DNA from: Hydractinia symbiolongicarpus
Taxonomy: Eukaryota > Cnidaria > Hydrozoa > Anthoathecata > Hydractiniidae
DNA: 64,000 nucleotides
Reading direction: 5' to 3'
Assembly (NCBI RefSeq): GCF_029227915.1
Contig: NC_079878.1
Span: 20,545,501 to 20,609,500, forward strand
The notes beneath the pieces are model-generated. The model was not told where the DNA came from, did not search any database, and was given only the letters and a program-made list of their open reading frames with translations. Shown in pieces: positions 25,501 to 40,500 of the stretch; position 1 is the first letter of the stretch; each line of letters opens with the position of its first letter. The position numbers were made by a program, and so were the translations under genes.

Positions 25501-28500
25501 GTTCTTGTAAGTTTTTTTTCTGCGTGAAATTGAAAATGTTAATTTCTTGATCCGCTCAGTTCTGGTTCTATTTGAGGTAATTTCATTTGTATTATCACAA
25601 GTTTCTCGAAATATCTGAATGTTTTTATTTTCATGCTACCTCGCGTTGTTAACGTTTCTCTGAAAGAGTTATGTATTGGGCCATTACCTGGTTCTTTTAG
25701 TTTCTCTTTCATGTTAATTTCAACCAAATTGGCTTTTTTTATCCTGACTGTAGTTGTATTGGCTAAGTCCATCTTTTTGAACAAACAGAATCCCACAGTA
25801 TGTAATTCATTTCTCCGGTGCAAAAGTTAAATAATTCGGTAATTTCCGTTTAGCCAACACCATCTCCTTCATCAGAACAAACTGTTATTGTTGAAACTTC
25901 GACACCATTGTCTTCATTCGAATCTGTATTGGTGACATCAACTAGTTCATTTGTCCAACCAAGCACCAGCTCATTCGTACCGGAATCATCAAGCTCTGTG
26001 ACTGCACCAATTACCACAACAGTGGCTTCTCCAACACCAAGCAGCTCTAACATTGTTCCATCAGCAAGTTCTATTGCTCCAAGTTCATCTAGCGTTTCTA
26101 CTCCATCGGCAAGTACTACCGTTGTTCCTCCAACCTCCAGCAGCTCGTTTATTCAACCTAGCACCAGCTCGCATGTACTAGAATCGTCAAGCTCTGTGAC
26201 CGCACCAGTTACCACAACTGTTGCTTCACCAACACCAAGCAGTTCTAATGTTGTTCCATCAACAAGTTCTGTTGCTCCAAGTTCATCTAGCGCTTCTACT
26301 CCATCCGCAAGTACTACCGTTGTTCCACCAACCTCCAGCAGCTCGTTTGTTCAACCTAGCACTAGCTCGCATGTACTAGAATCGTCAAGCTCTGTGACCG
26401 CACCAGTTACCACAACTGTTGCTTCACCAACACCAAGCAGTTCTAATGTTGTTCCATCAACAAGTTCTGTTGGTCCAAGTTCATCTAGCGCTTCTACTCC
26501 ATCGGCAAGTACTACCGTTGTTCCACCAACCTCCAGCAGCTCGTTTGTTCAACCTAGCTCTAGCTCGCATATACTAGAATCGTCAAGCTCTGTGACCGCA
26601 CCAGTTACTACAACTGTTGCTTCACCAACACCAAGCAGTTCTAATGTTGTTCCATCAACAAGTTCTGTTGCTCCAAGTTCATCTAGCGCTTCTACTCCAT
26701 CCGCAAGTACTACCGTTGTTCCACCAACCTCCAGCAGCTCGTTTGTTCAACCTAGCTCTAGCTCGCATGTACTAGAATCGTCAAGCTCTGTGACCGCACC
26801 AGTTACCACAACTGTTGCTTCACCAACACCAAGCAGTTCTAATGTTGTTCCATCAACAAGTTCTGTTGGTCCAAGTTCATCTAGCGCTTTTACTCCATCG
26901 GCAAGTACTACCGTTGTTCCACCAACCTCCAGCAGCTCGTTTGTTCAACCTAGCTCTAGCTCGCATGTACTAGAATCGTCAAGCTCTGTGACCGCACCAG
27001 TTACTACAACTGTTGCTTCACCAACACCAAGCAGTTCTAATGTTGTACCATCAACAAGTTCTGTTGCTCTAAGTTCATCTAGCGCTTCTACTTCATCGGC
27101 AAGTACTACTGTGGTGCCACCAACGTCAAGCAGTTCGTTTGTTCAACCTAGCAGCAGCTCTGCCACGTCAGTGTCTTCAAGTTCTGTGACTGCACCAGTT
27201 ACGACTACTGAGGTTTTACCAACAACTGTTCTTGTAAGTTTTTTTTCTGCGTTAAATTGAAAATGTTTATTTCTTGATCCGCTCAGTTCTGGTTCTATTT
27301 GAGGTAGTTTCATTTGTATTATCACAAGTTTCTCGAAAAATCTGAATGTTTTTATTTTCATGCTACCTCGCGTTGTTAACGTTTCTCTGAAAGAGTAATG
27401 TATTGGACCATTACCTGGTTCTTTTAGTTTCTCTTTCATATTAATTTCAACCAAATTGACGTTTTTTTATCCTGACTGTAGTTGTATTGGCTAAGTCCAT
27501 CTTTTTGAACAAACAGAATCCCACAGTATGTAATTCATTTCTCCGGTGCAAAAGTTAAATAATTAGGTAATTTCCGTTTAGCCAACACCATCTCCTTCAT
27601 CAGAACAAACTGTTATTGTTGAAACTTCGACACCATTGTCTTCATTCGAATCTGTATTGGTGACATCAACTAGTTCATTTGTCCAACCAAGCACCAGCTC
27701 ATTCGTACCGGAATCATCAAGCTCTGTGACTGCACCAATTACCACAACAGTGGCTTCGCCAACACCAAGCAGCTCTAACATTGTTCAATCAACAAGTTCT
27801 ATTGCTCCAAGTTCATCTAGCGCATCTACTCCATCGGCAAGTACTACCGTTGTTCCTCCAACCTCCAGCAGCTCGTTTGTTCAACCTAGCACTAGCTCGC
27901 ATGTACTAGAATCGTCAAGCTCTGTGACCGCACCAGTTACCACAACTGTTGCTTCACCAACACCAAGCAGTTCTAATGTTGTTCCATCAACAAGTTCTGT
28001 TGGTCCAAGTTCATCTAGCGCTTCTACTCCATCGGCAAGTACTACCGTTGTTCCACCAACCTCCAGCAGCTCGTTTGTTCAACCTAGCTCTAGCTCGCAT
28101 GTACTAGAATCGTCAAGCTCTGTGACCGCACCAGTTACTACAACTGTTGCTTCACCAACACCAAGCAGTTCTAATGTTGTACCATCAACAAGTTCTGTTG
28201 CTCCAAGTTCATCTAGCGCTTCTACTCCATCGGCAAGTACTACCGTTGCTCCACCAACCTCAAGCAGCTCGTTTGTTCAACCTAGCTCTAGCTCGCATGT
28301 ACTAGAATCGTCAAGCTCTGTGACCGCACCAGTTACTACAACTGTTGCTTCACCAACACCAAGCAGTTCTAATGTTGTACCATCAACAAGTTCTGTTGCT
28401 CCAAGTTCATCTAGCGCTTCTACTCCATCGGCAACTACTACTGTGGTGCCACCAACGTCAAGCAGTTCGTTTGTTCAACCTAGCAGCAGCTCTGCCACGT

Positions 28501-31500
28501 CAGTGTCTTCAAGTTCTGTGACTGCACCAGTTACGACTACTGAGGTTTTACCAACAACTGTTCTTGTAAGTTTTTTTTCTGCGTTAAATTGAAAATGTTA
28601 ATTTCTTGATCCGCTCAGTTCTGGTTCTATTTGAGGTAGTTTCATTTGTATTATCACAAGTTTCTCGAAAAATCTGAATGTTTTTATTTTCATGCTACCT
28701 CGCGTTGTTAACGTTTCTCTGAAAGAGTAATGTATTGGGCCATTACCTGGTTCTTTTAGTTTCTCTTTCATGTTAATTTCAACCAAATTGACGTTTTTTT
28801 ATCCTGACTATAGTTGTATTGGCTAAGTCCATCTTTTTGAACAAACAAAATCCCACAGTATGTAATTCATTTCTCCGGTGCAAAAGTTAAATAATTAGGT
28901 AATTTCCGTTTAGCCAACACCATCTCCTTCATCAGAACAAACTGTTATTGTTGAAACTTCGACACCATTGTCTTCATTCGAATCTGTATTGGTGACATCA
29001 ACTAGTTCATTTGTCCAACCAAGCACCAGCTCATTCGTACCGGAATCATCAAGCTCTGTGACTGCACCAATTACCACAACAGTGGCTTCGCCAACACCAA
29101 GCAGCTCTAACATTATTCAATCAACAAGTTCTATTGCTCCAAGTTCATCTAGCGCATCTACTCCATCGGCAAGTACTACCGTTGTTCCTCCAACCTCCAG
29201 CAGCTCGTTTGTTCAACCTAGCACTAGCTCGCATGTACTAGAATCGTCAAGCTCTGTGACCGCACCAGTTACCACAACTGTTGCTTCACCAACACCAAGC
29301 AGTTCTAATGTTGTTCCATCAACAAGTTCTGTTGGTCCAAGTTCATCTAGCGCTTTTACTCCATCGGCAAGTACTACCGTTGTTCCACCAACCTCCAGCA
29401 GCTCGTTTGTTCAACCTAGCTCTAGCTCGCATGTACTAGAATCGTCAAGCTCTGTGACCGCACCAGTTACTACAACTGTTGCTTCACCAACACCAAGCAG
29501 TTCTAATGTTGTACCATCAACAAGTTCTGTTGCTCCAAGTTCATCTAGCGCTTCTACTCCATCGGCAAGTACTACTGTGGTGCCACCAACGTCAAGCAGT
29601 TCGTTTGTTCAACCTAGCTCTAGCTCGCATGTACTAGAATCGTCAAGCTCTGTGACCGCACCAGTTACCACAACTGTTGCTTCACCAACACCAAGCAGTT
29701 CTAATGTTGTTCCATCAACAAGTTCTGTTGCTCCAAGTTCATCTAGCGCTTCTACTCCATCGGCAAGTACTACTGTGGTGCCACCAACGTCAAGCAGTTC
29801 GTTTGTTCAACCTAGCAGCAGCTCTGCCACGTCAGTGTCTTCAAGTTCTGTGACTGCACCAGTTACGACTACTGAGGTTTTACCAACAACTGTTCTTGTA
29901 AGTTTTTTTTCTGCGTTAAATTGAAAATGTTAATTTCTTCATCCGCTCAGTTCTGGTTCTATTTGAGGTAATTTCATTTGTATTATCACAAGTTTCTCGA
30001 AAAATCTGATTGTTTTTATTTTCATGCTACCTCGCGTTGTTAACGTTTCTCTGAAAGAGTAATGTATTGGGCTATCACCTCGTTCTTTTAGTTTCTCTTT
30101 CATGTTAATTTCAACCAAATTGGCTTTTTTTTATCCTGACTGTGGTTGTATTGGCTAAGTCCATCTTTTTGAACAAACAGAATCCCACAGTATGTAATTC
30201 ATTTCTCCGGTGCAAAAGTTAAATAATTAGGTAATTTCCGTTTAGCCAACACCATCTCCTTCATCAGAACAAACTGTTATTGTTGAAACTTCGACACCAT
30301 TGTCTTCATTCGAATCTGTATTGGTGACATCAACTAGTTCATTTGTCCAACCAAGCACCAGCTCATTCGTACCGGAATCATCAAGCTCTGTGACTGCACC
30401 AATTACCACAACAGTGGCTTCGCCAACACCAAGCAGCTCTAACATTGTTCAATCAACAAGTTCTATTGCTCCAAGTTCATCTAGCGCATCTACTCCATCG
30501 GCAAGTACTACCGTTGTTCCTCCAACCTCCAGCAGCTCGTTTGTTCAACCTAGCACTAGCTCGCATGTACTAGAATCGTCAAGCTCTGTGACCGCACCAG
30601 TTACCACAACTGTTGCTTCACCAACACCAAGCAGTTCTAATGTTGTTCCATCAACAAGTTCTGTTGGTCCAAGTTCATCTAGCGCTTCTACTCCATCGGC
30701 AAGTACTACCGTTGTTCCACCAACCTCCAGCAGCTCGTTTGTTCAACCTAGCTCTAGCTCGCATGTACTAGAATCGTCAAGCTCTGTGACCGCACCAGTT
30801 ACTACAACTGTTGCTTCACCAACACCAAGCAGTTCTAATGTTGTACCATCAACAAGTTCTGTTGCTCCAAGTTCATCTAGCGCTTCTACTCCATCGGCAA
30901 GTACTACTGTGGTGCCACCAACGTCAAGCAGTTCGTTTGTTCAACCTAGCTCTAGCTCGCATGTACTAGAATCGTCAAGCTCTGTGACCGCACCAGTTAC
31001 CACAACTGTTGCTTCACCAACACCAAGCAGTTCTAATGTTGTTCCATCAACAAGTTCTGTTGCTCCAAGTTCATCTAGCGCTTCTACTCCATCGGCAAGT
31101 ACTACTGTGGTGCCACCAACGTCAAGCAGTTCGTTTGTTCAACCTAGCAGCAGCTCTGCCACGTCAGTGTCTTCAAGTTCTGTGACTGCACCAGTTACGA
31201 CTACTGAGGTTTTACCAACAACTGTTCTTGTAAGTTTTTTTTCTGCGTTAAATTGAAAATGTTAATTTCTTCATCCGCTCAGTTCTGGTTCTATTTGAGG
31301 TAATTTCATTTGTATTATCACAAGTTTCTCGAAAAATCTGATTGTTTTTATTTTCATGCTACCTCGCGTTGTTAACGTTTCTCTGAAAGAGTAATGTATT
31401 GGGCCATCACCTCGTTCTTTTAGTTTCTCTTTCATGTTAATTTCAACCAAATTGGCTTTTTTTTATCCTGACTGTGGTTGTATTGGCTAAGTCCATCTTT

Positions 31501-34500
31501 TTGAACAAACAGAATCCCACAGTATGTAATTCATTTCTCCGGTGCAAAAGTTAAATAATTAGGTAATTTCCGTTTAGCCAACACCATCTCCTTCATCAGA
31601 ACAAACTGTTATTGTTGAAACTTCGACACCATTGTCTTCATTCGAATCTGTATTGGTGACATCAACTAGTTCATTTGTCCAACCAAGCACCAGCTCATTC
31701 GTACCGGAATCATCAAGCTCTGTGACTGCACCAATTACCACAACAGTGGCTTCGCCAACACCAAGCAGCTCTAACATTGTTCAATCAACAAGTTCTATTG
31801 CTCCAAGTTCATCTAGCGCATCTACTCCATCGGCAAGTACTACCGTTGTTCCTCCAACCTCCAGCAGCTCGTTTGTTCAACCTAGGACTAGCTCGCATGT
31901 ACTAGAATCGTCAAGCTCTGTGACCGCACCAGTTACCACAACTGTTGCTTCACCAACACCAAGCAGTTCTAATGTTGTTCCATCAACAAGTTCTGTTGGT
32001 CCAAGTTCATCTAGCGCTTCTACTCCATCGGCAAGTACTACCGTTGTTCCACCAACCTCCAGCAGCTCGTTTGTTCAACCTAGCTCTAGCTCGCATGTAC
32101 TAGAATCGTCAAGCTCTGTGACCGCACCAGTTACTACAACTGTTGCTTCACCAACACCAAGCAGTTCTAATGTTGTACCATCAACAAGTTCTGTTGCTCC
32201 AAGTTCATCTAGCGCTTCTACTCCATCGGCAAGTACTACTGTGGTGCCACCAACGTCAAGCAGTTCGTTTGTTCAACCTAGCTCTAGCTCGCATGTACTA
32301 GAATCGTCAAGCTCTGTGACCGCACCAGTTACCACAACTGTTGCTTCACCAACACCAAGCAGTTCTAATGTTGTTCCATCAACAAGTTCTGTTGCTCCAA
32401 GTTCATCTAGCGCTTCTACTCCATCGGCAAGTACTACTGTGGTGCCACCAACGTCAAGCAGTTCGTTTGTTCAACCTAGCAGCAGCTCTGCCACGTCAGT
32501 GTCTTCAAGTTCTGTGACTGCACCAGTTACGACTACTGAGGTTTTACCAACAACTGTTCTTGTAAGTTTTTTTTCTGCGTTAAATTGAAAATATTAATTT
32601 CTTCATCCGCTCAGTTCTGGTTCTATTTGAGGTAATTTCATTTGTATTATCACAAGTTTCTCGAAAAATCTGATTGTTTTTATTTTCATGCTACCTCGCG
32701 TTGTTAACGTTTCTCTGAAAGAGTAATGTATTGGGCCATCACCTCGTTCTTTTAGTTTCTTTTTCATGTTAATTTCAACCAAATTGGCTTTTTTTTATCC
32801 TGACTGTGGTTGTATTGGCTAAGTCCATCTTTTTGAACAAACAGAATCCCACAGTATGTAATTCATTTCTCCGGTGCAAAAGTTAAATAATTAGGTAATT
32901 TCCGTTTAGCCAACACCATCTCCTTCATCAGAACAAACTGTTATTGTTGAAACTTCGACACCATTGTCTTCATTCGAATCTGTATTGGTGACATCAACTA
33001 GTTCATTTGTCCAACCAAGCACCAGCTCATTCGTACCGGAATCATCAAGCTCTGTGACTGCACCAATTACCACAACAGTGGCTTCGCCAACACCAAGCAG
33101 CTCTAACATTGTTCAATCAACAAGTTCTATTGCTCCAAGTTCATCTAGCGCTTCTACTCCATCGGCAAGTACTACCGTTGTTCCTCCAACCTCCAGCAGC
33201 TCGTTTGTTCAACCTAGCACTAGCTCGCATGTACTAGAATCGTCAAGCTCTGTGACCGCACCAGTTACCACAACTGTTGCTTCACCAACACCAAGCAGTT
33301 CTAATGTTGTTCCATCAACAAGTTCTGTTGCTCCAAGTTCATCTAGCGCTTCTACTCCATCCGCAAGTACTACCGTTGTTCCACCAACCTCCAGCAGCTC
33401 GTTTGTTCAACCTAGCTCTAGCTCGCATGTACTAGAATCGTCAAGCTCTGTGACCGCACCAGTTACCACAACTGTTGCTTCACCAACACCAAGCAGTTCT
33501 AATGTTGTTCCATCAACAAGTTCTGTTGCTCCAAGTTCATCTAGCGCTTCTACTCCATCCGCAAGTACTACTGTTGTTCCACCAACCTCCAGCAGCTCGT
33601 TTGTTCAACCTAGCTCTAGCTCGCATGTACTAGAATCATCAAGCTCTGTGACCGCACCAGTTACCACAACTGTTGCTTCACCAACACCAAGCAGTTCTAA
33701 TGTTGTTCCATCAACAAGTTCTGTTGCTCCAAGTTCATCTAGCGCTTCTACTCCATCGGCAAGTACTACTGTGGTGCCACCAACGTCAAGCAGTTCGTTT
33801 GTTCAACCTAGCAGCAGCTCTGCCACGTCAGTGTCTTCAAGTTCTGTGACTGCACCAGTTACGACTACTGAGGTTTTACCAACAACTGTTCTTGTAAGTT
33901 TTTTTTCTGCGTTAAATTGAAAATGTTAATTTCTTGATCCGCTCACTTCTGGTTCTATTTGAGGTAATTTCATTTGTATTATCACAAGTTTCTCGAAAAA
34001 TCTGAATGTTTTTATTTTCATGCTACCTCGCGTTGTTAACGTTTCTCTAAAAGAGTAATGTATTGGGCCATCACCTGGTTCTTTTAGTTTCTCTTTCATG
34101 TTAATTTCAACGAAATTGGCTTTTTTTTATCCTGACTGTGGTTGTATTGGCTAAGTCCATCTTTTTGAACAAACAGAATCCCACAGTATGTAATTCATTT
34201 CTCCGGTGCAAAAGTTAAATAATTAGGTAATTTCCGTTTAGCCAACACCATCTCCTTCATCAGAACAAACTGTTATTGTTGAAACTTCGACACCATTGTC
34301 TTCATTCGAATCTGTATTGGTGACATCAACTAGTTCATTTGTCCAACCAAGCACCAGCTCATTCGTACCGGAATCATCAAGCTCTGTGACTGCACCAATT
34401 ACCACAACAGTGGCTTCGCCAACACCAAGCAGCTCTAACATTGTTCAATCAACAAGTTCTATTGCTCCAAGTTCATCTAGCGCTTCTACTCCATCGGCAA

Positions 34501-37500
34501 GTACTACCGTTGTTCCTCCAACCTCCAGCAGCTCGTTTGTTCAACCTAGCACTAGCTCGCATGTACTAGAATCGTCAAGCTCTGTGACCGCACCAGTTAC
34601 CACAACTGTTGCTTCACCAACACCAAGCAGTTCTAATGTTGTTCCATCAACAAGTTCTGTTGGTCCAAGTTCATCTAGCGCTTCTACTCCATCGGCAAGT
34701 ACTACTGTGGTGCCACCAACGTCAAGCAGTTCGTTTGTTCAACCTAGCAGCAGCTCTGCCACGTCAGTGTCTTCAAGTTCTGTGACTGCACCAGTTACGA
34801 CTACTGAGGTTTTACCAACAACTGTTCTTGTAAGTTTTTTTTCTGCGTTAAATTGAAAATGTTAATTTCTTGATCCGCTCACTTCTGGTTCTATTTGAGG
34901 TAATTTCATTTGTATTATCACAAGTTTCTCGAAAAATCTGAATGTTTTTATTTTCATGCTACCTCGCGTTGTTAACGTTTCTCTGAAAGAGTAATGTATT
35001 GGGCCATCACCTGGTTCTTTTAGTTTCTCTTTCATGTTAATTTCAACGAAATTGGCTTTTTTTTATCCTGACTGTGGTTGTATTGGCTAAGTTGATCTTT
35101 TTGAACAAACAGAATCCCACAGTATGTAATTCATTTCTCCGGTGCAAAAGTTAAATAATTAGGTAATTTCCGTTTAGCCAACACCATCTCCTTCATCAGA
35201 ACAAACTGTTATTGTGGAAACTTCGACACCATTGTCTTCATTCGAATCTGTATTGGTGACATCAACTAGTTCATTTGTCCAACCAAGCACCAGCTCATTC
35301 GTACCGGAATCATCAAGCTCTGTGACTGCACCAATTACCACAACAGTGGCTTCGCCAACACCAAGCAGCTCTAACATTGTTCCATCAACAAGTTCTATTG
35401 CTCCAAGTTCATCTAGCGCTTCTACTCCATCGGCAAGTACTACCGTTGTTCCTCCAACCTCCAGCAGCTCGTTTGTTCAACCTAGCACTAGCTCGCATGT
35501 ACTAGAATCGTCAAGCTCTGTGACCGCACCAGTTACCACAACTGTTGCTTCACCAACACCAAGCAGTTCTAATGTTGTTCCATCAACAAGTTCTGTTGCT
35601 CCAAGTTCATCTAGCGCTTCTACTCCATCCGCAAGTACTACCGTTGTTCCACCAACCTCCAGCAGCTCGTTTGTTCAACCTAGCTCTAGCTCGCATGTAC
35701 TAGAATCGTCAAGCTCTGTGACCGCACCAGTTACCACAACTGTTGCTTCACCAACACCAAGCAGTTCTAATGTTGTTCCATCAACAAGTTCTGTTGCTCC
35801 AAGTTCATCTAGCGCTTCTACTCCATCCGCAAGTACTACTGTTGTTCCACCAACCTCCAGCAGCTCGTTTGTTCAACCTAGCTCTAGCTCGCATGTACTA
35901 GAATCGTCAAGCTCTGTGACCGCACCAGTTACCACAACTGTTGCTTCACCAACACCAAGCAGTTCTAATGTTGTTCCATCAACAAGTTCTGTTGCTCCAA
36001 GTTCATCTAGCGCTTCTACTCCATCGGCAAGTACTACTGTGGTGCCACCAACGTCAAGCAGTTCGTTTGTTCAACCTAGCAGCAGCTCTGCCACGTCAGT
36101 GTCTTCAAGTTCTGTGACTGCACCAGTTACGACTACTGAGGTTTTACCAACAACTGTTCTTGTAAGTTTTTTTTCTGCGTTAAATTGAAAATGTTAATTT
36201 CTTGATCCGCTCACTTCTGGTTCTATTTGAGGTAATTTCATTTGTATTATCACAAGTTTCTCGAAAAATCTGAATGTTTTTATTTTCATGCTACCTCGCG
36301 TTGTTAACGTTTCTCTGAAAGAGTAATGTATTGGGCCATCACCTGGTTCTTTTAGTTTCTCTTTCATGTTAATTTCAACGAAACTGGCTTTTTTTTATCC
36401 TGACTGTGGTTGTATTGGCTAAGTCGATCTTTTTGAACAAACAGAATCCCACAGTATGTAATTCATTTCTCCGGTGCAAAAGTTAAATAATTAGGTAATT
36501 TCCGTTTAGCCAACACCATCTCCTTCATCAGAACAAACTGTTATTGTGGAAACTTCGACACCATTGTCTTCATTCGAATCTGTATTGGTGACATCAACTA
36601 GTTCATTTGTCCAACCAAGCACCAGCTCATTCGTACCGGAATCATCAAGCTCTGTGACTGCACCAATTACCACAACAGTGGCTTCGCCAACACCAAGCAG
36701 CTCTAACATTGTTCCATCAACAAGTTCTATTGCTCCAAGTTCATCTAGCGCTTCTACTCCATCGGCAAGTACTACCGTTGTTCCTCCAACCTCCAGCAGC
36801 TCGTTTGTTCAACCTAGCACTAGCTCGCATGTACTAGAATCGTCAAGCCCTGTGACCGCACCAGTTACCACAACTGTTGCTTCACCAACACCAAGCAGTT
36901 CTAATGTTGTTCCATCAACAAGTTCTGTTGCTCCAAGTTCATCTAGCGCTTCTACTCCATCCGCAAGTACTACCGTTGTTCCACCAACCTCCAGCAGCTC
37001 GTTTGTTCAACCTAGCTCTAGCTCGCATGTACTAGAATCGTCAAGCTCTGTGACCGCACCAGTTACCACAACTGTTGCTTCACCAACACCAAGCAGTTCT
37101 AATGTTGTTCCATCAACAAGTTCTGTTGGTCCAAGTTCATCTAGCACTTCTACTCCATCGGCAAGTACTACCGTTGTTCCACCAACCTCCAGCAGCTCGT
37201 TTGTTCAACCTAGCTCTAGCTCGCATGTACTAGAATCATCAAGCTCTGTGACCGCACCAGTTACCACAACTGTTGCTTCACCAACACCAAGCAGTTCTAA
37301 TGTTGTTCCATCAACAAGTTCTGTTGCTCCAAGTTCATCTAGCGCTTCTACTCCTTCGGCAAGTACTACTGTGGTGCCACCAACGTCAAGCAGTTCGTTT
37401 GTTCAACCTAGCAGCAGCTCTGCCACGTCAGTGTCTTCAAGCTCTGTGACTGCACCAGTTACGACTACTGAGGTTTTACCAACAACTGTTCTTGTAAGTT

Positions 37501-40500
37501 TTTTTTCTGCGTTAAATTGAAAATGTTAATTTCTTGATCCGCTCAGTTCTGGTTCTATTTGAGGTAATTTTATTTGTATTATCACAAGTTTCTCAAAAAA
37601 TCTAAATGTTTTTATTTTCATGCTACCTCGTGTTGTTAACGTTTCTCTGAAAGAGAAATGTATTGGGCCATTACCTCGTTCTTTTAGTTTCTCTTTCATG
37701 TTAATTTCAACCAAATTGGCTTTTTTTTATCCTGACTGTAGTTGTATTGGCTAAGTCCATCTTTTTGAACAAACAGAATCCTACAGTATGTAATTCATTT
37801 CTCCGGTGCAAAAGTTAAATAATTACGTAATTTCCGTTTAGCCAACACCATCTCCTTCATCAGAACAAACTGTTATTGTTGAAACTTCGACACCATTGTC
37901 TTCATTCGAATCTGTATTGGTGACATCAACTAGTTCATTTGTCCAACCAAGCACCAGCTCATTCGTACCGGAATCATCAAGCTCTGTGACTGCACCAATT
38001 ACCACCACCTCCATCGTGGCATCATCGCAAAAGTCTACCTCCATTTTTGTGCTACCTTCTAAAACCAGCTCTTTCATATTCCCATCCACTAGTGTAAGTT
38101 GTTGAATTTTTCCGGATTTTTTTCCTTTTAATGTTTGTATTTAGTCGAAAAGGTATGAGTGTGTTAAGTGTTGGCTTGTTGTTGTTTTCTGCGAAAATTA
38201 TGTATTGGTTATTTATTTTTAGGTTCTTTCCACCCTTCCAAGATCATCCATATCTGGAGTTACAAACAGTGTGCCTACGTCTCTGTTGACGCAGAGTTCA
38301 TCGGCAGGAATATTTACGCTCACCACTTCAACTGCCGCGAGTATCTCTTTCCCAGTGCCTGTAAGTTTTTTGTGGTAATCTTTAACTACAGTGGCTTTTG
38401 TTTTAAAATAAATTTTCCTAGCCGTACAGTTTTTGTGTCGCAACAATTAGGGTGGTATAAGTCTGTTTTTCAGCGTTTATCACTTTGTCACTTTAATGTG
38501 GGTATAGTAAATACATTCTAAAAATGATTGACAACCAACTGTGCTGATTATTTTTTAGTTTTAACGTGTTGAATTGCTTGGCATTAATTTGTGTTTTTAT
38601 ATTAGTGCTTTTTTATTTCTTTGAAGGAGACATTTAGTTCGAAAAATTGCTTGCCACTCTTTTAAGAGATTATGTCTCCACTTTTTATTGTCATTCTTTG
38701 TGAGAGGACTAACACTTCACTCGATATATGCACAAATTAAAAACAAAATCCATAAAAAGTTAACTAACTCAGTTTGCATAAGAACTTGTTTAAATGATAA
38801 AAGAAGATAATTTGTTACCTTTTCGCATCTTTTTATACGAATAAACCTTTAAAGTTTACCTCACTTAATAAAACAAGTTTATTTCCCATAAAAGAAAATT
38901 CGTTGCAGGCAGGAAAAGAAAAATCTGCAAAAGACCAATTCTTTTGACATAAAGATGAAGAGAGACCGCCGTATTCTATTTTTTTTTTTAATAAAACCTC
39001 ATGTAGCAGTATGTTTGACCTTTTCATGAGCACGAGAACTTATTCAGACCTGAGTGGTTAACGCATGGGTAACACATATCATTTACTGCAATCCTGTTTT
39101 GTATCCCAAAACGTTGAAAATAGATGTTGTTGTTTTCAGGATCAACCACATACTTGTATCACATTATTTTATCTTAAATATTTGAGAATACCATTCGAAA
39201 GTTTAACTTTCAGTCTTTCAAAGTTGTACCAAACATTTCTTTCGATTAAGTACTCCTTGTTCGCTCCTCATTAAATACTTACAAGCATGACAGCTGTTAT
39301 TTTAAAAAACACACAAATGCTGCAAGGTTTGTTTACAAATTATCTGTACAGTTACGATGTAGAGTGGCAGGAATAATCAACGGGCCATAAGAAGTGGGTG
39401 AATACTTAGATAAAAAATTAAGTACGAAAACATTTGAAAAAGTTGACAAAGAAACATTAATATTCCTAACCAAACCACTTCAACGCATAATCGATCCCTA
39501 GAAATACAACTATACAATTTAAGACATAGACAACTTTTGATGGACAACAACTAGAATTCTGAAAGGCCACTTTTCAAACCACCCTCTTTCTCGTCTTATA
39601 AACCTCTGTTTCCACAAGACAAAACTTTTCCACCATTTTACCCTAAGAAATCTTTGCATCAACAAGTTATGTATATATCATCTTCTACACAATCCCAGTA
39701 TCTCGTATGTATATTTTACCAAACTTTTTCTTCCTATAGCCATCCCTACAAACAACTGTTATCATAGCTACCAGTTCATTTGTTCAATTAATCAGCACTT
39801 CGGTTATACCACCATCATCAAGCTCTGCGACTGCACCACTTACAACAACGGTGGCTTCTCCTACACCAAGCAGTTCTAATGTTGTTCCATCAACAAGTTC
39901 TATTGCTCCAAGTTCGTCTAGCGCTTCCACTCCATCAGCAAGTACTACTGTCGTGCCACCAACCTCAAGCAGCTCGTTTGTCCAACCCAGCACCAGCTCT
40001 TTTGTACCGGAATCATCAAGCTCTGTGACTGCACCAGTTACCACAACAGTGGCCTCACCAACGCCAAGCAGTTCTAATGTTGTTCCATCAACAAGTTCTG
40101 TTGCTCCAAGTTCGTCTAGCGCTTCGTCTCCATCAGCAAGAACTACTGTCGTGCCACCAACGTCAAGCAGTTCGTTTATTGAACCAAGCACAACCTCTTT
40201 TGTACCGGAATCATCAAGCTCTGTGACTGCACCAGTTACCACAACGGTGGCTTCTCCTACACCAAGCAGTTCTAATGTTGTTCCATCAACAAGTTCTATT
40301 GCTCCAAGTTCATCCAGCGCTTCCACTCCATCTGCAAGTACAACTGTCGTGCCACCAACGTCAAGCAGCTCGTTTGTTCAACCAAGCACAACCTCTTTTG
40401 TACCGGAATCATCAAGCTCTGTGACTGCACCAGTTACCACAACAGTGGCCTCACCAACGCCAAGCAGTTCTAATGTTATTCCATCAACAAGTTCTATTGC

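Noticed and set aside
39040-39120. tRNA-like A box (TGAGTGGTTAACGC) in mucin intron 38
   Set aside because: No B box at a suitable distance, so no SINE or tRNA can be supported.
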